This document shows, one piece after another, positions 10,869-21,366 of a stretch of DNA of 64,000 nucleotides. Each line of letters begins with the position of its first letter. Within the stretch, counting starts at the first letter, position 1. The notes under the pieces are model-generated. The model saw nothing but the letters and a program-made list of their open reading frames with translations. It made no database searches and was not told the DNA's origin. This DNA is from Halieaceae bacterium (GTDB lineage Bacteria; Pseudomonadota; Gammaproteobacteria; Pseudomonadales; Halieaceae), in assembly GCA_902631395.1 (NCBI GenBank), contig CACOYM010000007.1, forward strand, positions 1 to 64,000, read 5' to 3'. Made by a program: the position numbers and the translations under genes.

Positions 10869-12089
10869 ATGACAAGTGAAGTAACTCCGACATTATTTTC
10901 AACGGTGCCGGACGCGAGTGGGCGCTTCGGACGATTTGGTGGGAAGTTTGTTGCGGAGACCCTCATGTCAGCCCTTTCCGATCTCGAAAAGCTCTATATG
11001 GATCTGCGGGACGATCCGGCCTTCCAGAAAGAATTTGATCTAGATCTGGCTCATTATGTTGGTCGCCCTTCGCCTCTCTACGAAGCAGCGCGTCTATCTG
11101 ATGCGATCGGTGGCGGTCGCATTTTCCTCAAGCGCGAGGATTTGAATCACACAGGTGCCCATAAAGTGAATAACACCATCGGTCAGGCGCTGCTGGCCAA
11201 GCGTATGGGCAAAAAGCGCGTCATTGCAGAAACGGGTGCGGGCCAGCATGGCGTGGCGAGTGCCACGGTTGCTGCCCGGCTGGGTCTTGAGTGTTGCGTC
11301 TTCATGGGCGAAGAGGATATTCGCCGTCAGGCATTGAACGTTTATCGGATGAAGCTGCTTGGCGCAAAAGTAGTGTCAGTCACGTCAGGTTCTAGAACGC
11401 TCAAGGATGCCATGAACGAGGCCATGCGCGACTGGGTAACGAATATTGATGATACCTTTTACATTATCGGCACCGTGGCAGGCCCCCATCCCTATCCGAT
11501 GTTGGTGAGGGATTTTCAGAGTGTAATCGGCCGCGAGGCGCGGGCGCAGTGCCTTGTGCAGAATGGCAAGCTGCCTGATGCCTTAGTAGCTTGCGTGGGG
11601 GGTGGCTCCAACGCGATTGGCCTGTTCCATCCCTTCCTTGGAGATGCCGATGTAGCGATGTACGGCGTTGAAGCAGGCGGGAAGGGCTTAGAGACCGGCG
11701 CGCACGCTGCGCCACTATCTGCGGGTACGCCGGGCGTGCTGCATGGTAACAGGACGTATCTCATGCAGGATGAAGACGGACAAATTCTGGAGACGCACTC
11801 TGTTTCCGCAGGGCTTGACTATCCTGGCGTTGGGCCAGAGCACTCTTGGCTCAAAGATATTGGCCGGGTCCAGTACGTTGCAGCAAACGATGACGAGGCG
11901 CTGAGTGCGTTTCATCGACTAACTAAGGTCGAAGGCATTATGCCCGCGCTGGAAACGGCCCATGCGCTGGCGCATGCTGAAAAGCTAGCAGCAGGGATGA
12001 CGCCCGAACAGCATATTGTGGTGAACCTATCGGGGCGGGGTGACAAAGATATTCTGACGGTAGCGTCAATTGACGGGATCGAGGTGTGA
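10869..12089 (+). CDS. trpB: Tryptophan synthase beta chain
   Basis: PLP enzyme that condenses indole and serine to tryptophan. The PLP lysine is Lys99 in the motif HTGAHKVNN, and the phosphate-binding GGGSNAIG loop is visible. The start of homology at [10 protein letters not shown] is normal for TrpB1. The length is 406 residues. trpA begins seven bases after its stop, and the two subunits form the channelled alpha2-beta2 complex. Confidence 0.97.
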   Translation: MTSEVTPTLFSTVPDASGRFGRFGGKFVAETLMSALSDLEKLYMDLRDDPAFQKEFDLDLAHYVGRPSPLYEAARLSDAIGGGRIFLKREDLNHTGAHKVNNTIGQALLAKRMGKKRVIAETGAGQHGVASATVAARLGLECCVFMGEEDIRRQALNVYRMKLLGAKVVSVTSGSRTLKDAMNEAMRDWVTNIDDTFYIIGTVAGPHPYPMLVRDFQSVIGREARAQCLVQNGKLPDALVACVGGGSNAIGLFHPFLGDADVAMYGVEAGGKGLETGAHAAPLSAGTPGVLHGNRTYLMQDEDGQILETHSVSAGLDYPGVGPEHSWLKDIGRVQYVAANDDEALSAFHRLTKVEGIMPALETAHALAHAEKLAAGMTPEQHIVVNLSGRGDKDILTVASIDGIEV

Positions 12090-12096
12090 AACGGGA

Positions 12097-12921
12097 ATGA
12101 GTCGAATCGCTGGAGTCTTTGACGAATTACAGCGAAGCGGCCGCAAAGCTTTGATTCCCTATATCGTCGCTGGCGACCCTGATCCAGCGGGAACTGTTCC
12201 ACTGCTTCATAAGTTGGTCGCATCGGGTGCCGACGTGATCGAGGTAGGTGTACCATTTTCAGATCCGATGGCAGAAGGGCCCGTGATTCAAAAGGGTCAT
12301 GAGCGGGCCCTCGCTAATGGCATGACGCTTAAAAAAGTACTGAGCACTGTTGCAGAATTCCGTCAGCAAGATGCCAAAACACCCATCGTAATGATGGGTT
12401 ACACGAATCCCATTGAGCGCTTTGGTTACGATGCTTTTGCAGACGCCTGCGTTGGAGCTGGTGTGGACGGGCTTATTACTGTCGACCTGCCGCCTGAGGA
12501 GGTGGATGCTATTGATACAGCGTTGCAGGCGGTGGGGTTGGACAATATCTTCCTTATCTCTCCGACCACTCCTGAGTCCCGAATAAAGACGATTGTCGGG
12601 AGGGCGCGCGGCTTCGTCTACTGCGTAGCGGTTAAAGGGGTCACCGGATCAGGACAGCTTGATACTACCGAAGTCGCTGAGAGTGTGGCGTTGATTCGCG
12701 ATAAGACGACACTCCCGATCGCAGTGGGGTTTGGCATTAAAGATGCTGAAAGCGCCTGCGCAGTGGCCGCCGCTGCCGACGCAGTAGTGGTAGGCAGCGC
12801 ATTAATCGACAAAATGAACCAGGAAGCGGCACTCGGCAACACGTCGCAGATCCAACTCCATAGCGCCGCAGTAAAACTTCTCCGAAGCATACGCGCGGGT
12901 GTGGACTCTTCACCTTCCTAG
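12097..12921 (+). CDS. trpA: Tryptophan synthase alpha chain
   Basis: Aldol cleavage of indoleglycerol phosphate to indole, passed to TrpB. The catalytic region EVGVPFSDP and the [10 protein letters not shown] and VAVKGVTG segments are present. The ATG at 12097 gives [11 protein letters not shown], the usual N-terminus; the frame is open to 12070 but that would overlap trpB. The 274-residue length is a little above the E. coli form. Confidence 0.97.
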   Translation: MSRIAGVFDELQRSGRKALIPYIVAGDPDPAGTVPLLHKLVASGADVIEVGVPFSDPMAEGPVIQKGHERALANGMTLKKVLSTVAEFRQQDAKTPIVMMGYTNPIERFGYDAFADACVGAGVDGLITVDLPPEEVDAIDTALQAVGLDNIFLISPTTPESRIKTIVGRARGFVYCVAVKGVTGSGQLDTTEVAESVALIRDKTTLPIAVGFGIKDAESACAVAAAADAVVVGSALIDKMNQEAALGNTSQIQLHSAAVKLLRSIRAGVDSSPS

Positions 12922-12937
12922 GAAAAGCAGTCGCTCG

Positions 12938-12943
12938 TATACT
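12938..12943 (+). promoter_or_regulatory. Possible -10 element for accD
   Basis: TATACT is 27 bp before the accD ATG, between the trpA stop and accD. No strong -35 accompanies it. It would give accD a supply independent of tryptophan genes, which makes sense for an essential lipid gene. Confidence 0.3.
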
Positions 12944-12970
12944 CGTGTCGTTTTTTCTGTGGAGAAGCCC

Positions 12971-13888
12971 ATGAGCTGGATTGACAAAATCCTGCCTTCA
13001 GGCGTGAACAAGGACGAGAGTGCAAACCGCACTAGTGTTCCCGAAGGTCTCTGGAAAAAGTGCGTCAAATGCAATGCCATCCTTTACAAGCCAGATCTCG
13101 AGCGTAATGCTGAGGTGTGCCCCAAGTGCGACCATCATATGCGCATCGGAGCGAGACGGCGGCTTGAGCTGTGCCTGGATCGCGGCGCCGCTGAGCTTTT
13201 CGCAGAGCTCGAACCGATTGATCATCTGAAATTCAAGGACAAGCGAAAATATCGCGATCGGCTCTCCGCCGCGCAACGTAGTACGGGCGAAAAAGACGCT
13301 TTGGTTGCTATGAAGGGCTCAATTATGGGCGTGCCCGCTGTCTCCTTAGCGTTCGAATTCGATTTTCATGGCGGGTCCATGGGCTATGCAGTGGGTGAGA
13401 AGTTCACTCGCGCAGCTACAGTGGCGTTAGATGAAAATCTTCCCTTGATTTGCTTCTCTGCCTCTGGAGGCGCAAGGATGCAGGAGGCGTTGATTTCGTT
13501 GATGCAGATGGCCAAGACCTCAGCAGTGATTGAACGCCTGAAGAGGCAGGGCACTCCCTATATTTCTGTTCTGACGGACCCTATCTACGGTGGTGTTTCT
13601 GCCTCACTCGCGCTGTTGGGCGATATCAATATCGCGGAGCCCGATGCTCGCGCGGGCTTTGCAGGACCTAATATAATTGAGCAAACCATTCGCCAGAAAT
13701 TACCCAAAGGCTTCCAGCGTAGTGAGTTCCTGCTTGAACATGGCGCTATCGATATGATCGTCCATCGAAACGAGATGCGCGAAACTTTGTCGCGTGTGCT
13801 TGCGAAACTGACCGGAATGCCACAATCTGCGCAGTCTGCGCCCGCGCTGGAGGGCGAAATCATTGAGGCGCGGCGAGGTAGCGCCTGA
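12971..13888 (+). CDS. accD: Acetyl-CoA carboxylase carboxyltransferase beta subunit
   Basis: With AccA it transfers CO2 from biotin to acetyl-CoA to form malonyl-CoA for fatty acid synthesis. The N-terminal zinc ribbon is intact (Cys31, Cys34, Cys50, Cys53), followed by the crotonase-fold carboxyltransferase domain with the [18 protein letters not shown] stretch. The 305 residues match the family. The ATG at 12971 begins [10 protein letters not shown], the usual start; upstream codons overlapping trpA are not family sequence. This is the housekeeping enzyme, distinct from the acyl-CoA carboxylase at 36.9-41.4 kb. Confidence 0.97.
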   Translation: MSWIDKILPSGVNKDESANRTSVPEGLWKKCVKCNAILYKPDLERNAEVCPKCDHHMRIGARRRLELCLDRGAAELFAELEPIDHLKFKDKRKYRDRLSAAQRSTGEKDALVAMKGSIMGVPAVSLAFEFDFHGGSMGYAVGEKFTRAATVALDENLPLICFSASGGARMQEALISLMQMAKTSAVIERLKRQGTPYISVLTDPIYGGVSASLALLGDINIAEPDARAGFAGPNIIEQTIRQKLPKGFQRSEFLLEHGAIDMIVHRNEMRETLSRVLAKLTGMPQSAQSAPALEGEIIEARRGSA

Positions 13889-13895
13889 TAATACC

Positions 13896-15155
13896 ATGAC
13901 GGCTCTGATACTGAGCGATTGGCTGGACCTACTGCAGTTACAGCATCCAGTCGAGATCGATCTGGGCCTCGAGCGCGTTGCTCGGGTCGCAGAGCGCTTA
14001 GAGTTGCTCGATTCATACCCTACAACGCTCACAGTCGCGGGCACGAACGGCAAAGGCAGTGTTGTCGAGGTTCTCTCGGCCCTGCTCACAGGGGCAGGGC
14101 TCTCCGTTGGGGCATATACCTCTCCCCATCTGCTTCGATTTAACGAAAGAATTCGCATTAATGGCCGATTAGCCAATGATCACGAGATTGTCGCAGCTTT
14201 TGAGGAGATTGATCGCGCTCGCGGCGAAATCAGCCTGACATATTTTGAAGTGGCGACCATTGCCGCTCTGTGGATTTTCCGAGAGCACGGTGTCGATGTG
14301 CAGGTGCTCGAGGTCGGTCTCGGTGGCAGGCTCGATGCGGTGAATATTGTCGATGCGGATGTTGCTGTGGTCACAAGTATTGGCCTCGATCATACCGAGT
14401 GGCTGGGTAATGACCGCGCGCAGGTTGCGGTTGAAAAGGCGGGCATTGCGCGCTTCGGGTGCCCTTGTGTCGTTGCAGAGTGGGACCCGCCCGCAAGTCT
14501 AAAAGTATGTCTTGATGAAATCGGCGCAAAACCTTTCTGGGTGGGGAGCGATTGGGCTGTGAGCGACTCACATGTGTCGCTTTCCTCAGGACAGAATCTT
14601 CTGCTGCCATCTTTTTCAGGCCTATTGCCGCAGAACATCGGTGCAGCCGTTGAAGCAATTCATCAATCAGGCCTGATTGAAGTTGATCAAGCTGTGACCG
14701 GCTCTGTTAGGACTTTGAGTATGACAGGCCGTCTCAGTAGGCAACGGCGCGGGGAGCTCGAAGTAGTGATGGACGTCGCACACAACGTCGAGGCGGTGGC
14801 AGTCCTAATTGATTATCTCCAAACGCATCCAATTGCCGGCACGACAACCGCCATGTTCGGCGTCATGGGCGACAAACCTATTCATGATATTATTACGGCT
14901 TGCCTTGGCGTCTTTGACGAGTGGAACTTGATCGACCTCAGTCACGTTGACAGAGCTATGACAATTGATAAGTTGGCAGGCGCACTCCGCGGTGAATCAG
15001 TTGCCAGGCAGGGCCGTTTCGAAGCGCTATGGCCTGCTGTGCGAGCCGGGTCTAGTGACGGAGACAGGGTCGTTATTTTTGGGTCGTTTTTCTCTGTTGG
15101 AGAGGCGCTAGCATTTTTCAATGCAGAGGACGCCGCGGTGGGTGGTGGCTATTGA
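13896..15155 (+). CDS. folC: Dihydrofolate synthase / folylpolyglutamate synthase
   Basis: Adds glutamate to dihydropteroate and extends the polyglutamate tail of folates. The Mur-ligase-type P-loop TVAGTNGKGSVVE is near residue 50, and the LEVGLGGRLDAVN motif follows. The ATG at 13896 lies seven bases after accD. Its stop overlaps the next gene's TTG (TTGA). Length 419 residues, normal. Confidence 0.95.
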   Translation: MTALILSDWLDLLQLQHPVEIDLGLERVARVAERLELLDSYPTTLTVAGTNGKGSVVEVLSALLTGAGLSVGAYTSPHLLRFNERIRINGRLANDHEIVAAFEEIDRARGEISLTYFEVATIAALWIFREHGVDVQVLEVGLGGRLDAVNIVDADVAVVTSIGLDHTEWLGNDRAQVAVEKAGIARFGCPCVVAEWDPPASLKVCLDEIGAKPFWVGSDWAVSDSHVSLSSGQNLLLPSFSGLLPQNIGAAVEAIHQSGLIEVDQAVTGSVRTLSMTGRLSRQRRGELEVVMDVAHNVEAVAVLIDYLQTHPIAGTTTAMFGVMGDKPIHDIITACLGVFDEWNLIDLSHVDRAMTIDKLAGALRGESVARQGRFEALWPAVRAGSSDGDRVVIFGSFFSVGEALAFFNAEDAAVGGGY

Positions 15156-15757
15156 ATCCCTTAATTAAGCAACGTTTAGTCGGCACCATAGTTCTAGTAG
15201 CGCTAGGAATCGTGTTTTGGCCACTGATTTTTGATGCCCCGGAAGTTCCTGACCCAATTGTTCTCCAGCCTACGTCCGATAAGCCTGTTGTCGATCGTAC
15301 CCCTATTTCGACGCCCCAAAGCTTCGAGGCAGTTGTTAAAAAAAACCTTCCAGACCTACCGACGATTGAATCTGAGGCGCAGGTGGTTTCTGACGAAAAT
15401 ACTCGTACCGAAGTTGACGCTGCCCGTTTAGAGGCACTTCGCGCGGCGGACGAGGTTGTTCAAAATCCAGAATTCACTGAGCCAGGCTTTAGTGATGACC
15501 TGGTTGATTCAGCTGGGTTGCCGGTTTTCTGGATACTGCAGGTGGCCGCAGTAAGCTCGAGCGACTCGGCGGATAAATTGGTGGCACGCCTCGAGAAAAA
15601 AGGCTATCGCGCGTTTTCTACAGACGTCCCCTCAGACAATGGTCTGTATAGAGTCCAGATCGGGCCAAATGTTGATCGGGCTCGGCTGATGCAGATCAAA
15701 CCCGATATCGACGAGATTCTCGCTGTTGACTCGCAAGTACAGAGGTTTGTGCATTAG
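15152..15757 (+). CDS. SPOR-domain cell-division protein, DedD-like
   Basis: The protein starts MNPLIKQRLVGTIVLVALG, the DedD N-terminus with a single membrane anchor at about residues 9-27. A Pro/Asp-rich periplasmic linker and a C-terminal SPOR domain (about 125-200) follow. SPOR domains bind denuded glycan strands at the septum. The start is TTG overlapping the folC stop, supported by the conserved KQRLVG. Its place between folC and cvpA is that of dedD in E. coli. Confidence 0.85.
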   Translation: MNPLIKQRLVGTIVLVALGIVFWPLIFDAPEVPDPIVLQPTSDKPVVDRTPISTPQSFEAVVKKNLPDLPTIESEAQVVSDENTRTEVDAARLEALRAADEVVQNPEFTEPGFSDDLVDSAGLPVFWILQVAAVSSSDSADKLVARLEKKGYRAFSTDVPSDNGLYRVQIGPNVDRARLMQIKPDIDEILAVDSQVQRFVH

Positions 15758-16326
15758 TGGCTGATTTGCTGAATCAAGCAGCATCTATCGTTGGGCAATT
15801 CAATGTTCTTGACTGGTTCATTCTCCTAGTGTGGGTTGTCTCTTGTGTTTACGGCATCGCTCGAGGCTTCGCGCGCGAGGCCCTCTCAATTCTCGGATGG
15901 CTTGCCTCCTTTTTAGCAGCTAATGTGTTGGCTGATTCGGTCGCCGATTTAGGACGGAAGATCGTTGACGAGCCTACTACTCGCTACTTGCTGGCATGGT
16001 CACTCACATTTATCGCAGTGCTATTGATGGTTGGCATGGTTGCCGCTTTCTTATCTGATCAGATGCGGCAACCCGGCTTTAATCTGGGCAATCGACTTTT
16101 TGGCGGTGTTTTTGGTTTCATTCGCGGGATAATTATCATTGCGGCCCTGAGTGTTGTTCTTCGCGCAGTCCTGCCCGATGGCGAGGAGGATCTACTCGAG
16201 TCTGCCGTGTTAATGGATCCCGTGAACTGGGTTGCTGAGTGGATCGGCACCAACTTTGAGCGTGTGCTGGAATCTGAGCCCTCTGAGGCAGTGAGGGACA
16301 CTATGGATTCTGGCGGAATGCTCTAG
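15757..16326 (+). CDS. cvpA: CvpA family membrane protein
   Basis: A small inner-membrane protein with about four membrane segments; the family is needed for colicin V production in E. coli and has been linked to envelope homeostasis. Signature features are WFILLVWVVSCVYGIARGFA near the N-terminus and a second helical pair around GGVFGFIRGIIII. The start is GTG sharing one base with the upstream stop. Length 189 residues, and purF follows after 14 bp as in E. coli. Confidence 0.9.
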   Translation: MADLLNQAASIVGQFNVLDWFILLVWVVSCVYGIARGFAREALSILGWLASFLAANVLADSVADLGRKIVDEPTTRYLLAWSLTFIAVLLMVGMVAAFLSDQMRQPGFNLGNRLFGGVFGFIRGIIIIAALSVVLRAVLPDGEEDLLESAVLMDPVNWVAEWIGTNFERVLESEPSEAVRDTMDSGGML

Positions 16327-16340
16327 CTAGGAGAGACTGT

Positions 16341-17864
16341 ATGTGCGGATTAGTTGGAATGGTTGCGGAACGCGATGTGGCTGCTGACATCTACGATGCG
16401 CTCACCATGCTGCAGCATCGAGGGCAGGATGCTGCCGGCATCATGACCTGCCAAGACGGTAAGTTGATGCAGCGAAAAGGGGAAGGCTTAGTGCGGGACG
16501 TCTTCCGAGCCAGTCATATGGCTCAGTTGCTGGGACGGTTCGGCATCGGTCACGTTAGGTATCCGACTCAAGGTAGCTCTGGGACTGCGTTGGCCCAGCC
16601 GTTCTACGTGAACTCGCCATACGGCATTGCTTTGGCTCACAACGGCAACTTGACGAACTCAGCGTTTCTCTCCGACGAATTATTCCAGTCTGATCTTAGG
16701 CACCTGAATACCGACTCCGACTCGGAGGTGCTGCTCAACGTGTTCGCCCATGAGTTGCATCGCCTAGGCAAGCTGAAGCCTTCCCCGCGGGATATTTTTG
16801 ACGCGACGCGAGTGGTGCATAAACGCTGTGAGGGTGGTTATGCGGCGGTGGCGCTGATATCAGATTTTGGACTGGTGGCATTCCGTGACCCTAACGGGAT
16901 TCGCCCCTTGGTTGTGGGGCAACGCGAGGGCCGAGTCGGTGAGACCGAATATATGGTGGCGTCCGAGAGCGTTGCACTCGATGTGCTCGGCTTTGAGTTA
17001 CTGGGCGACGTGCTGCCCGGTGAAGCCATATGCGTCACATATGCTGGCAAGTTGCACAGAGAGCAGTGTGCTGACGAGCCTAAGCTGACACCGTGTATCT
17101 TTGAGCACGTTTATTTCGCTCGTCCGGATTCGCTCATGGACAGCATCTCAGTCTATAAGACTCGAATGCGTCAGGGAGCCACACTGGCGAGAAAGGTCAT
17201 AAGAGAACGGCCGGACCACGATATTGATGTGGTGATCCCCATACCAGACACCAGTCGAGTCGCGGGGCAGTCGCTCGCTTATGAGCTTGGCGTGAAGTTC
17301 CGCGAGGGATTCATGAAGAACCGATATATCGGTCGCACCTTCATCATGCCTGGGCAGAGCGAAAGGAAGAAGTCTGTGCGCCAAAAGCTGAATCCCGTGC
17401 CGTTGGAGTTTCGAGGTAAAACGGTTCTTCTGGTTGACGATTCCATAGTGCGAGGCACGACCTGCGGGCAGATCATCCAAATGGCCCGAGATGCGGGTGC
17501 GAAGCGGGTCTATTTCGCGTCCGCCGCGCCACCGGTGCGACACCCCAATGTATATGGTATCGATATGCCCGCCGCCAATGAACTGATCGCGCACGGCCGA
17601 TCAGTGGAGGAGATCCGAGCTGAAATTGGCGCTGACTGGTTGGTCTATCAAGACCTTGACGACTTGATCGAGTGCTCGCGAGAGGGTAATCCGGAGGTTG
17701 ATGGTTTTGAATCCTCTGTATTCGATGGTCGCTATCAAGCAGGTGATATCGATGATCACTATCTGAGGACCATTGAGGCGGCACGAGCAGACGGTGCCAA
17801 AGGGCGCGGTCCCTTTCTGGGCACTAGCGACGGTGCCGTGGTTGGATTACATAACGATAATTAG
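16341..17864 (+). CDS. purF: Amidophosphoribosyltransferase
   Basis: First committed step of purine synthesis, forming phosphoribosylamine from PRPP and glutamine. The mature N-terminal nucleophile is Cys2 (MCGLVG) with no propeptide. The PRPP-binding signature LLVDDSIVRGTT is in the C-terminal phosphoribosyltransferase domain. Length 507 residues, like E. coli PurF; the class with an Fe-S cluster and propeptide is excluded by the N-terminus. A good AGGAGAG site precedes the ATG. Confidence 0.97.
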   Translation: MCGLVGMVAERDVAADIYDALTMLQHRGQDAAGIMTCQDGKLMQRKGEGLVRDVFRASHMAQLLGRFGIGHVRYPTQGSSGTALAQPFYVNSPYGIALAHNGNLTNSAFLSDELFQSDLRHLNTDSDSEVLLNVFAHELHRLGKLKPSPRDIFDATRVVHKRCEGGYAAVALISDFGLVAFRDPNGIRPLVVGQREGRVGETEYMVASESVALDVLGFELLGDVLPGEAICVTYAGKLHREQCADEPKLTPCIFEHVYFARPDSLMDSISVYKTRMRQGATLARKVIRERPDHDIDVVIPIPDTSRVAGQSLAYELGVKFREGFMKNRYIGRTFIMPGQSERKKSVRQKLNPVPLEFRGKTVLLVDDSIVRGTTCGQIIQMARDAGAKRVYFASAAPPVRHPNVYGIDMPAANELIAHGRSVEEIRAEIGADWLVYQDLDDLIECSREGNPEVDGFESSVFDGRYQAGDIDDHYLRTIEAARADGAKGRGPFLGTSDGAVVGLHNDN

Positions 17865-18085
17865 TGTGGTACGGCAACATAGCTACACTTAATTTGCTAA
17901 AAGAGGCCGGTCGCGCGGCGCAAGCCGTTTGGGCAGGTGTGAGGCTGACGAAGAAGCAGGAGCGCGATGGCGCCGTGTTCACCTTGTTCGACTTTGTCTG
18001 CCAGTCTGCAGAGGCCGCGGTGGCTGGGTTTTAGGGTGATGCCGGGGATAACGAGAACTCGCGTTGCAGAAACGGTGAGTCCACC
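17864..18085 (+). pseudogene. metZ: Decayed 5' end of metZ (O-succinylhomoserine sulfhydrylase)
   Basis: Directly after purF a 56-codon frame opens with GTG (sharing a base with the purF TAG). It reads like the start of MetZ: AVWAGVRLTKKQERDGAVFT and then FVCQSAEAA, against the family pattern AVRAG..RTPE.EHG.A.FTTSS.VF.SA..AA. After a stop at 18032 the same frame continues GDAGDNENSRCRN, resembling the family's GD.PGN.YSR.TNPT. metZ normally follows purF in Pseudomonas. The rest of the gene is gone, because acnB ends at 18104. If functional at all it would be a 56-residue peptide of unknown role. The comparison is from memory of the family, not an alignment. Confidence 0.5.
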
Positions 18086-18103
18086 TCTCGCCTAACAGGC
18101 GAC

Positions 18104-20716
18104 TTAGGCAACCTCATCGATAATGGTCGCTGCTATGCGCTCGCCATCCTCAGCCAGCTTCTGGAACGCCACGACCTGATCAAAGTTCATGTAGCGATAG
18201 ATCTCCTCAGCCATCGAATCGATCTTGCTCGCGTATTCCTGATACTCGCTCGGTGTTGGTAGTTTACCTAGTAGTGCCCCTACAGCAGCCAGTTCAGCGG
18301 AGGTTAGATAGACGCTCGCGCCCTCACCCAAGCGATTTGGGAAGTTGCGCGTTGAAGTGGAGAGCACCGTCGACTTTGGTGCGACGCGCGCTTGATTTCC
18401 CATGCAGAGAGAGCATCCAGGCATTTCGGTGCGTGCGCCTGCGCGGCCGAAAATGGCGTAGTAGCCTTCCTCCATGAGTTGATGTTCGTCCATTCTTGTT
18501 GGAGGGCAAATCCACATGCGCGTGCTTACTGGTGCGCCGTGTGCCTCGAGCAGCTCGCCCGCAGCGCGAAAATGTCCTATGTTTGTCATGCAGCTGCCAA
18601 TGAACACTTCGTCGACTCGGTCACCTTGTACCTCGGACAGCAGGCGCGCGTCGTCCGGGTCATTCGGTGCACATACTATAGGCTGGTCAATTTCTGCTAA
18701 ATCGATCTCGATTACCGCTGCGTATTCGGCGTCCTGATCGGCCTCTAGGAGGTTTGGATCGGCAAGCCAGGCCTCCATGTTTCGAGCTCTGCGCTCCAGT
18801 GTCCTCGCATCTCCATACCCCTCTGCGATCATTGACCTAAGTAGTACGATATTTGAACGGAGATATTCAGCGATCGTGTCTTCGCCAAGTTTAATGGTGC
18901 ACCCAGCGGCAGAGCGTTCCGCCGAGGCGTCGGATAACTCGAACGCTTGCTCGACAGTCAGCGACTCTATCCCTTCGATCTCAAGAATCCGCCCTGAGAA
19001 TATGTTTTTCTTACCCTTCTTCTCAACAGTCAGCAGGCCCTTCTGGATAGCATAGTACGGAATGGCATGCACGAGGTCGCGCAAAGTCACCCCCGGTTGC
19101 ATGGCCCCTCTAAAACGCACAAGAACTGACTCCGGCATGTCTAGTGGCATCACGCCTGTCGCTGCGGCAAAGGCGACTAGACCCGAGCCTGCAGGGAAAG
19201 AGATACCCATGGGGAAGCGCGTGTGGGAGTCACCCCCAGTACCCACAGTATCAGGCAGCAACATGCGGTTCAGCCAGCTGTGGATAATGCCGTCACCCGG
19301 TCGCAGGGAGACGCCACCACGCGTCATAATAAAATCAGGCAGCGAGTGCTGTGTGTCGATATCTACGGGCTTTGGATAAGCCGCCGTATGGCAGAACGAT
19401 TGCATGGTGAGATCCGCAGAGAAGCCAAGACAGGCTAAATCCTGGAGCTCGTCGCGTGTCATGGGGCCAGTGGTGTCCTGAGAGCCTACGGTGGTCATGC
19501 GCGGCTCGCAGTATGTGCCGGGCCGAATGCCGTCGACGCCGCAGGCGCGACCCACCATTTTTTGCGCTAGGGTATAGCCTTTTTCGGAAGTCTCCGGTTG
19601 CTCTGGCTTCCTAAAGAGCTCGCTCTCGCCTAATCCCAGCTCTTTGCGGGCCTTGGATGTGAGTCCGCGTCCGATAATTAAATTAATACGGCCGCCAGCG
19701 CGCACTTCGTCGAGCAGGACCTCTGATCTCAGCGAAAATTCGGACAGCACTTCACCGCTTTCCGAGAGAATCCTACCATCGTAAGGGCGAATCTCGATAA
19801 TGTCGCCCATTTCCAGTTGATCCACAGGTGCCTCAAAGACCAACGCGCCTGCATCTTCCATAGTGTTGTAAAAGATCGGCGCCACCTTGCCGCCAATGCA
19901 CACGCCGCCAGCGCGCTTGTTGGGTATGCCACGCGTATCCGCGCCAAAATACCAGAGCACAGAATTGGTAGCAGACTTCCGCGAGGAGCCCGTGCCCACC
20001 ACATCGCCAACAAAGGCTACGGGAAGGCCCATACTTTTGATCGACTCAATTTGCTTCAATGGACCAGTAACGCCCGCTTCATCCGGTTCAATGCCGTCAC
20101 GTGCCATTTTGAACATGGCTAGCGCATGCAGGGGAATATCAGGACGTGACCAGGCATCGGGAGCAGGGGAGAGGTCGTCGGTATTGGTTTCGCCGGTGAC
20201 TTTAAATACGACCATCTTGATTGATTCCGGCACCTTGTCGCGACGCGTGAACCATTCACCCTCCGCCCAACTTTCTATGACGGCTTGGGCGTTAGTCGAT
20301 CCCGCTTTGGCCAGTTCCGCAACATCATGGAATGCATCGAACATCAGCAACGTCTGTTTCAGCTCTGAAGCGGCCGCCTCGCCCAGCTCAGCATCGTTGA
20401 GCAGTTCGACAAGCGTGCTGATATTGTATCCGCCGTGCATGTCACCGAGCAGGCGCACTGCATAGGCCCTGTCAATGAGTGAGCATTGGCTCTCACCTTT
20501 AGCCAGCGCTGAGAGGAAACCTGCCTTTACGTAAGCTGCTTCGTCAACTCCGGGGGGCACTCTCTCGGTCAGCAACTCGACCAAAAACGTCTCTTCACCT
20601 GCCGGCGGATCGGCGAGAAGTTCAATGAGTGCAGCGACCTGCTCTGGCGCCAAAGGGGTGGGTGGAATATTCTTTTTGGCGCGTTCTGCGACGTGCTCAC
20701 GGTATGCATCCAGCAT
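18104..20716 (-). CDS. acnB: Aconitate hydratase B
   Basis: Interconverts citrate and isocitrate in the TCA cycle with a [4Fe-4S] cluster. The N-terminal HEAT-like domain ([15 protein letters not shown]) comes first, then the swivel domain, then the cluster-binding core with [14 protein letters not shown] and [12 protein letters not shown]. The B-type domain order and the 870 residues distinguish it from AcnA. It is transcribed toward the purF side and has no close partner gene. Confidence 0.97.
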   Translation of the reverse strand: MLDAYREHVAERAKKNIPPTPLAPEQVAALIELLADPPAGEETFLVELLTERVPPGVDEAAYVKAGFLSALAKGESQCSLIDRAYAVRLLGDMHGGYNISTLVELLNDAELGEAAASELKQTLLMFDAFHDVAELAKAGSTNAQAVIESWAEGEWFTRRDKVPESIKMVVFKVTGETNTDDLSPAPDAWSRPDIPLHALAMFKMARDGIEPDEAGVTGPLKQIESIKSMGLPVAFVGDVVGTGSSRKSATNSVLWYFGADTRGIPNKRAGGVCIGGKVAPIFYNTMEDAGALVFEAPVDQLEMGDIIEIRPYDGRILSESGEVLSEFSLRSEVLLDEVRAGGRINLIIGRGLTSKARKELGLGESELFRKPEQPETSEKGYTLAQKMVGRACGVDGIRPGTYCEPRMTTVGSQDTTGPMTRDELQDLACLGFSADLTMQSFCHTAAYPKPVDIDTQHSLPDFIMTRGGVSLRPGDGIIHSWLNRMLLPDTVGTGGDSHTRFPMGISFPAGSGLVAFAAATGVMPLDMPESVLVRFRGAMQPGVTLRDLVHAIPYYAIQKGLLTVEKKGKKNIFSGRILEIEGIESLTVEQAFELSDASAERSAAGCTIKLGEDTIAEYLRSNIVLLRSMIAEGYGDARTLERRARNMEAWLADPNLLEADQDAEYAAVIEIDLAEIDQPIVCAPNDPDDARLLSEVQGDRVDEVFIGSCMTNIGHFRAAGELLEAHGAPVSTRMWICPPTRMDEHQLMEEGYYAIFGRAGARTEMPGCSLCMGNQARVAPKSTVLSTSTRNFPNRLGEGASVYLTSAELAAVGALLGKLPTPSEYQEYASKIDSMAEEIYRYMNFDQVVAFQKLAEDGERIAATIIDEVA

Positions 20717-20851
20717 GCATCGCCTCCTAATACGTCTTCAGGATTGAAAGCGCCGCAAGTATAGCTCGGTGTCGCCTCAGGCAGATACTGGGCCATCGAA
20801 TATCCCTCATTCACTCAGCCGATAGAGGCTACGGAGATCGCATTGGTAAAC

Positions 20852-20860
20852 TGTTACAAT
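20852..20860 (+). promoter_or_regulatory. Extended -10 promoter for the DUF1289-miaE pair
   Basis: TG-T-TACAAT lies 20 bp before the GTG start of the DUF1289 gene. A CGGAGG ribosome binding site at 20870-20875 sits between. No clear -35 is seen. Confidence 0.4.
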
Positions 20861-20880
20861 GCGGAGTATCCGGAGGTTCC

Positions 20881-21366
20881 GTGTCTCGACTAATCCCTAT
20901 CAAAACGCCTTGTATTGGTGTCTGTTCCACGGGCATCGGTGACGTGGTCTGCCGCGGATGCAAGCGATTCTCTCACGAGGTCATCGATTGGAACGGCTAC
21001 TCGGTGCCGCAAAAACAGGCTATTGACGCCAGATTGGACGGTTTCCTAGCCATGTGTGTCCGCAATAAGTTGCGGATTGTTGATCAAAAGCTGCTGGACT
21101 GGCAGCTGTCAGTGCAGAAAATAAGACACTACAAACACCATAACCCTTATTCACATCTTTTCGCACTCCTCAAGGCAGGGGCAAATCAGATTTCTGAGCC
21201 TGGGCATTATGGATTTGAAATTCTGCCAGCTAGCCGCGGATCATCGCTGGCCCAGCTGAGAGATCAGATCGACGAAGAGTTCTGGATATTGTCTTCTGCT
21301 CATTATGATCGCTACATCTCCACGCGCGATTTGTTTACCGGACACGTTGAGGAGGCGAGTGGATGA
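20881..21366 (+). CDS. DUF1289 family protein with Cys-rich N-terminus
   Basis: The N-terminal 55 residues match DUF1289: TPCIGVCSTGIGDVVCRGC followed by a conserved W at position 39. The four Cys suggest a metal or Fe-S site, though no function is established. The remaining 100 residues are an extension I do not recognise; many DUF1289 proteins are only 60-80 residues. The GTG start is fixed by CGGAGG five bases upstream. Its stop overlaps miaE as ATGA, so translation is coupled to a tRNA hydroxylase. Confidence 0.8.
   Translation: MSRLIPIKTPCIGVCSTGIGDVVCRGCKRFSHEVIDWNGYSVPQKQAIDARLDGFLAMCVRNKLRIVDQKLLDWQLSVQKIRHYKHHNPYSHLFALLKAGANQISEPGHYGFEILPASRGSSLAQLRDQIDEEFWILSSAHYDRYISTRDLFTGHVEEASG

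Noticed and set aside
18088-18102. TCGCCT/AGGCGA hairpin next to the acnB stop as a terminator
   Set aside because: Only six base pairs and no T-run in either direction.
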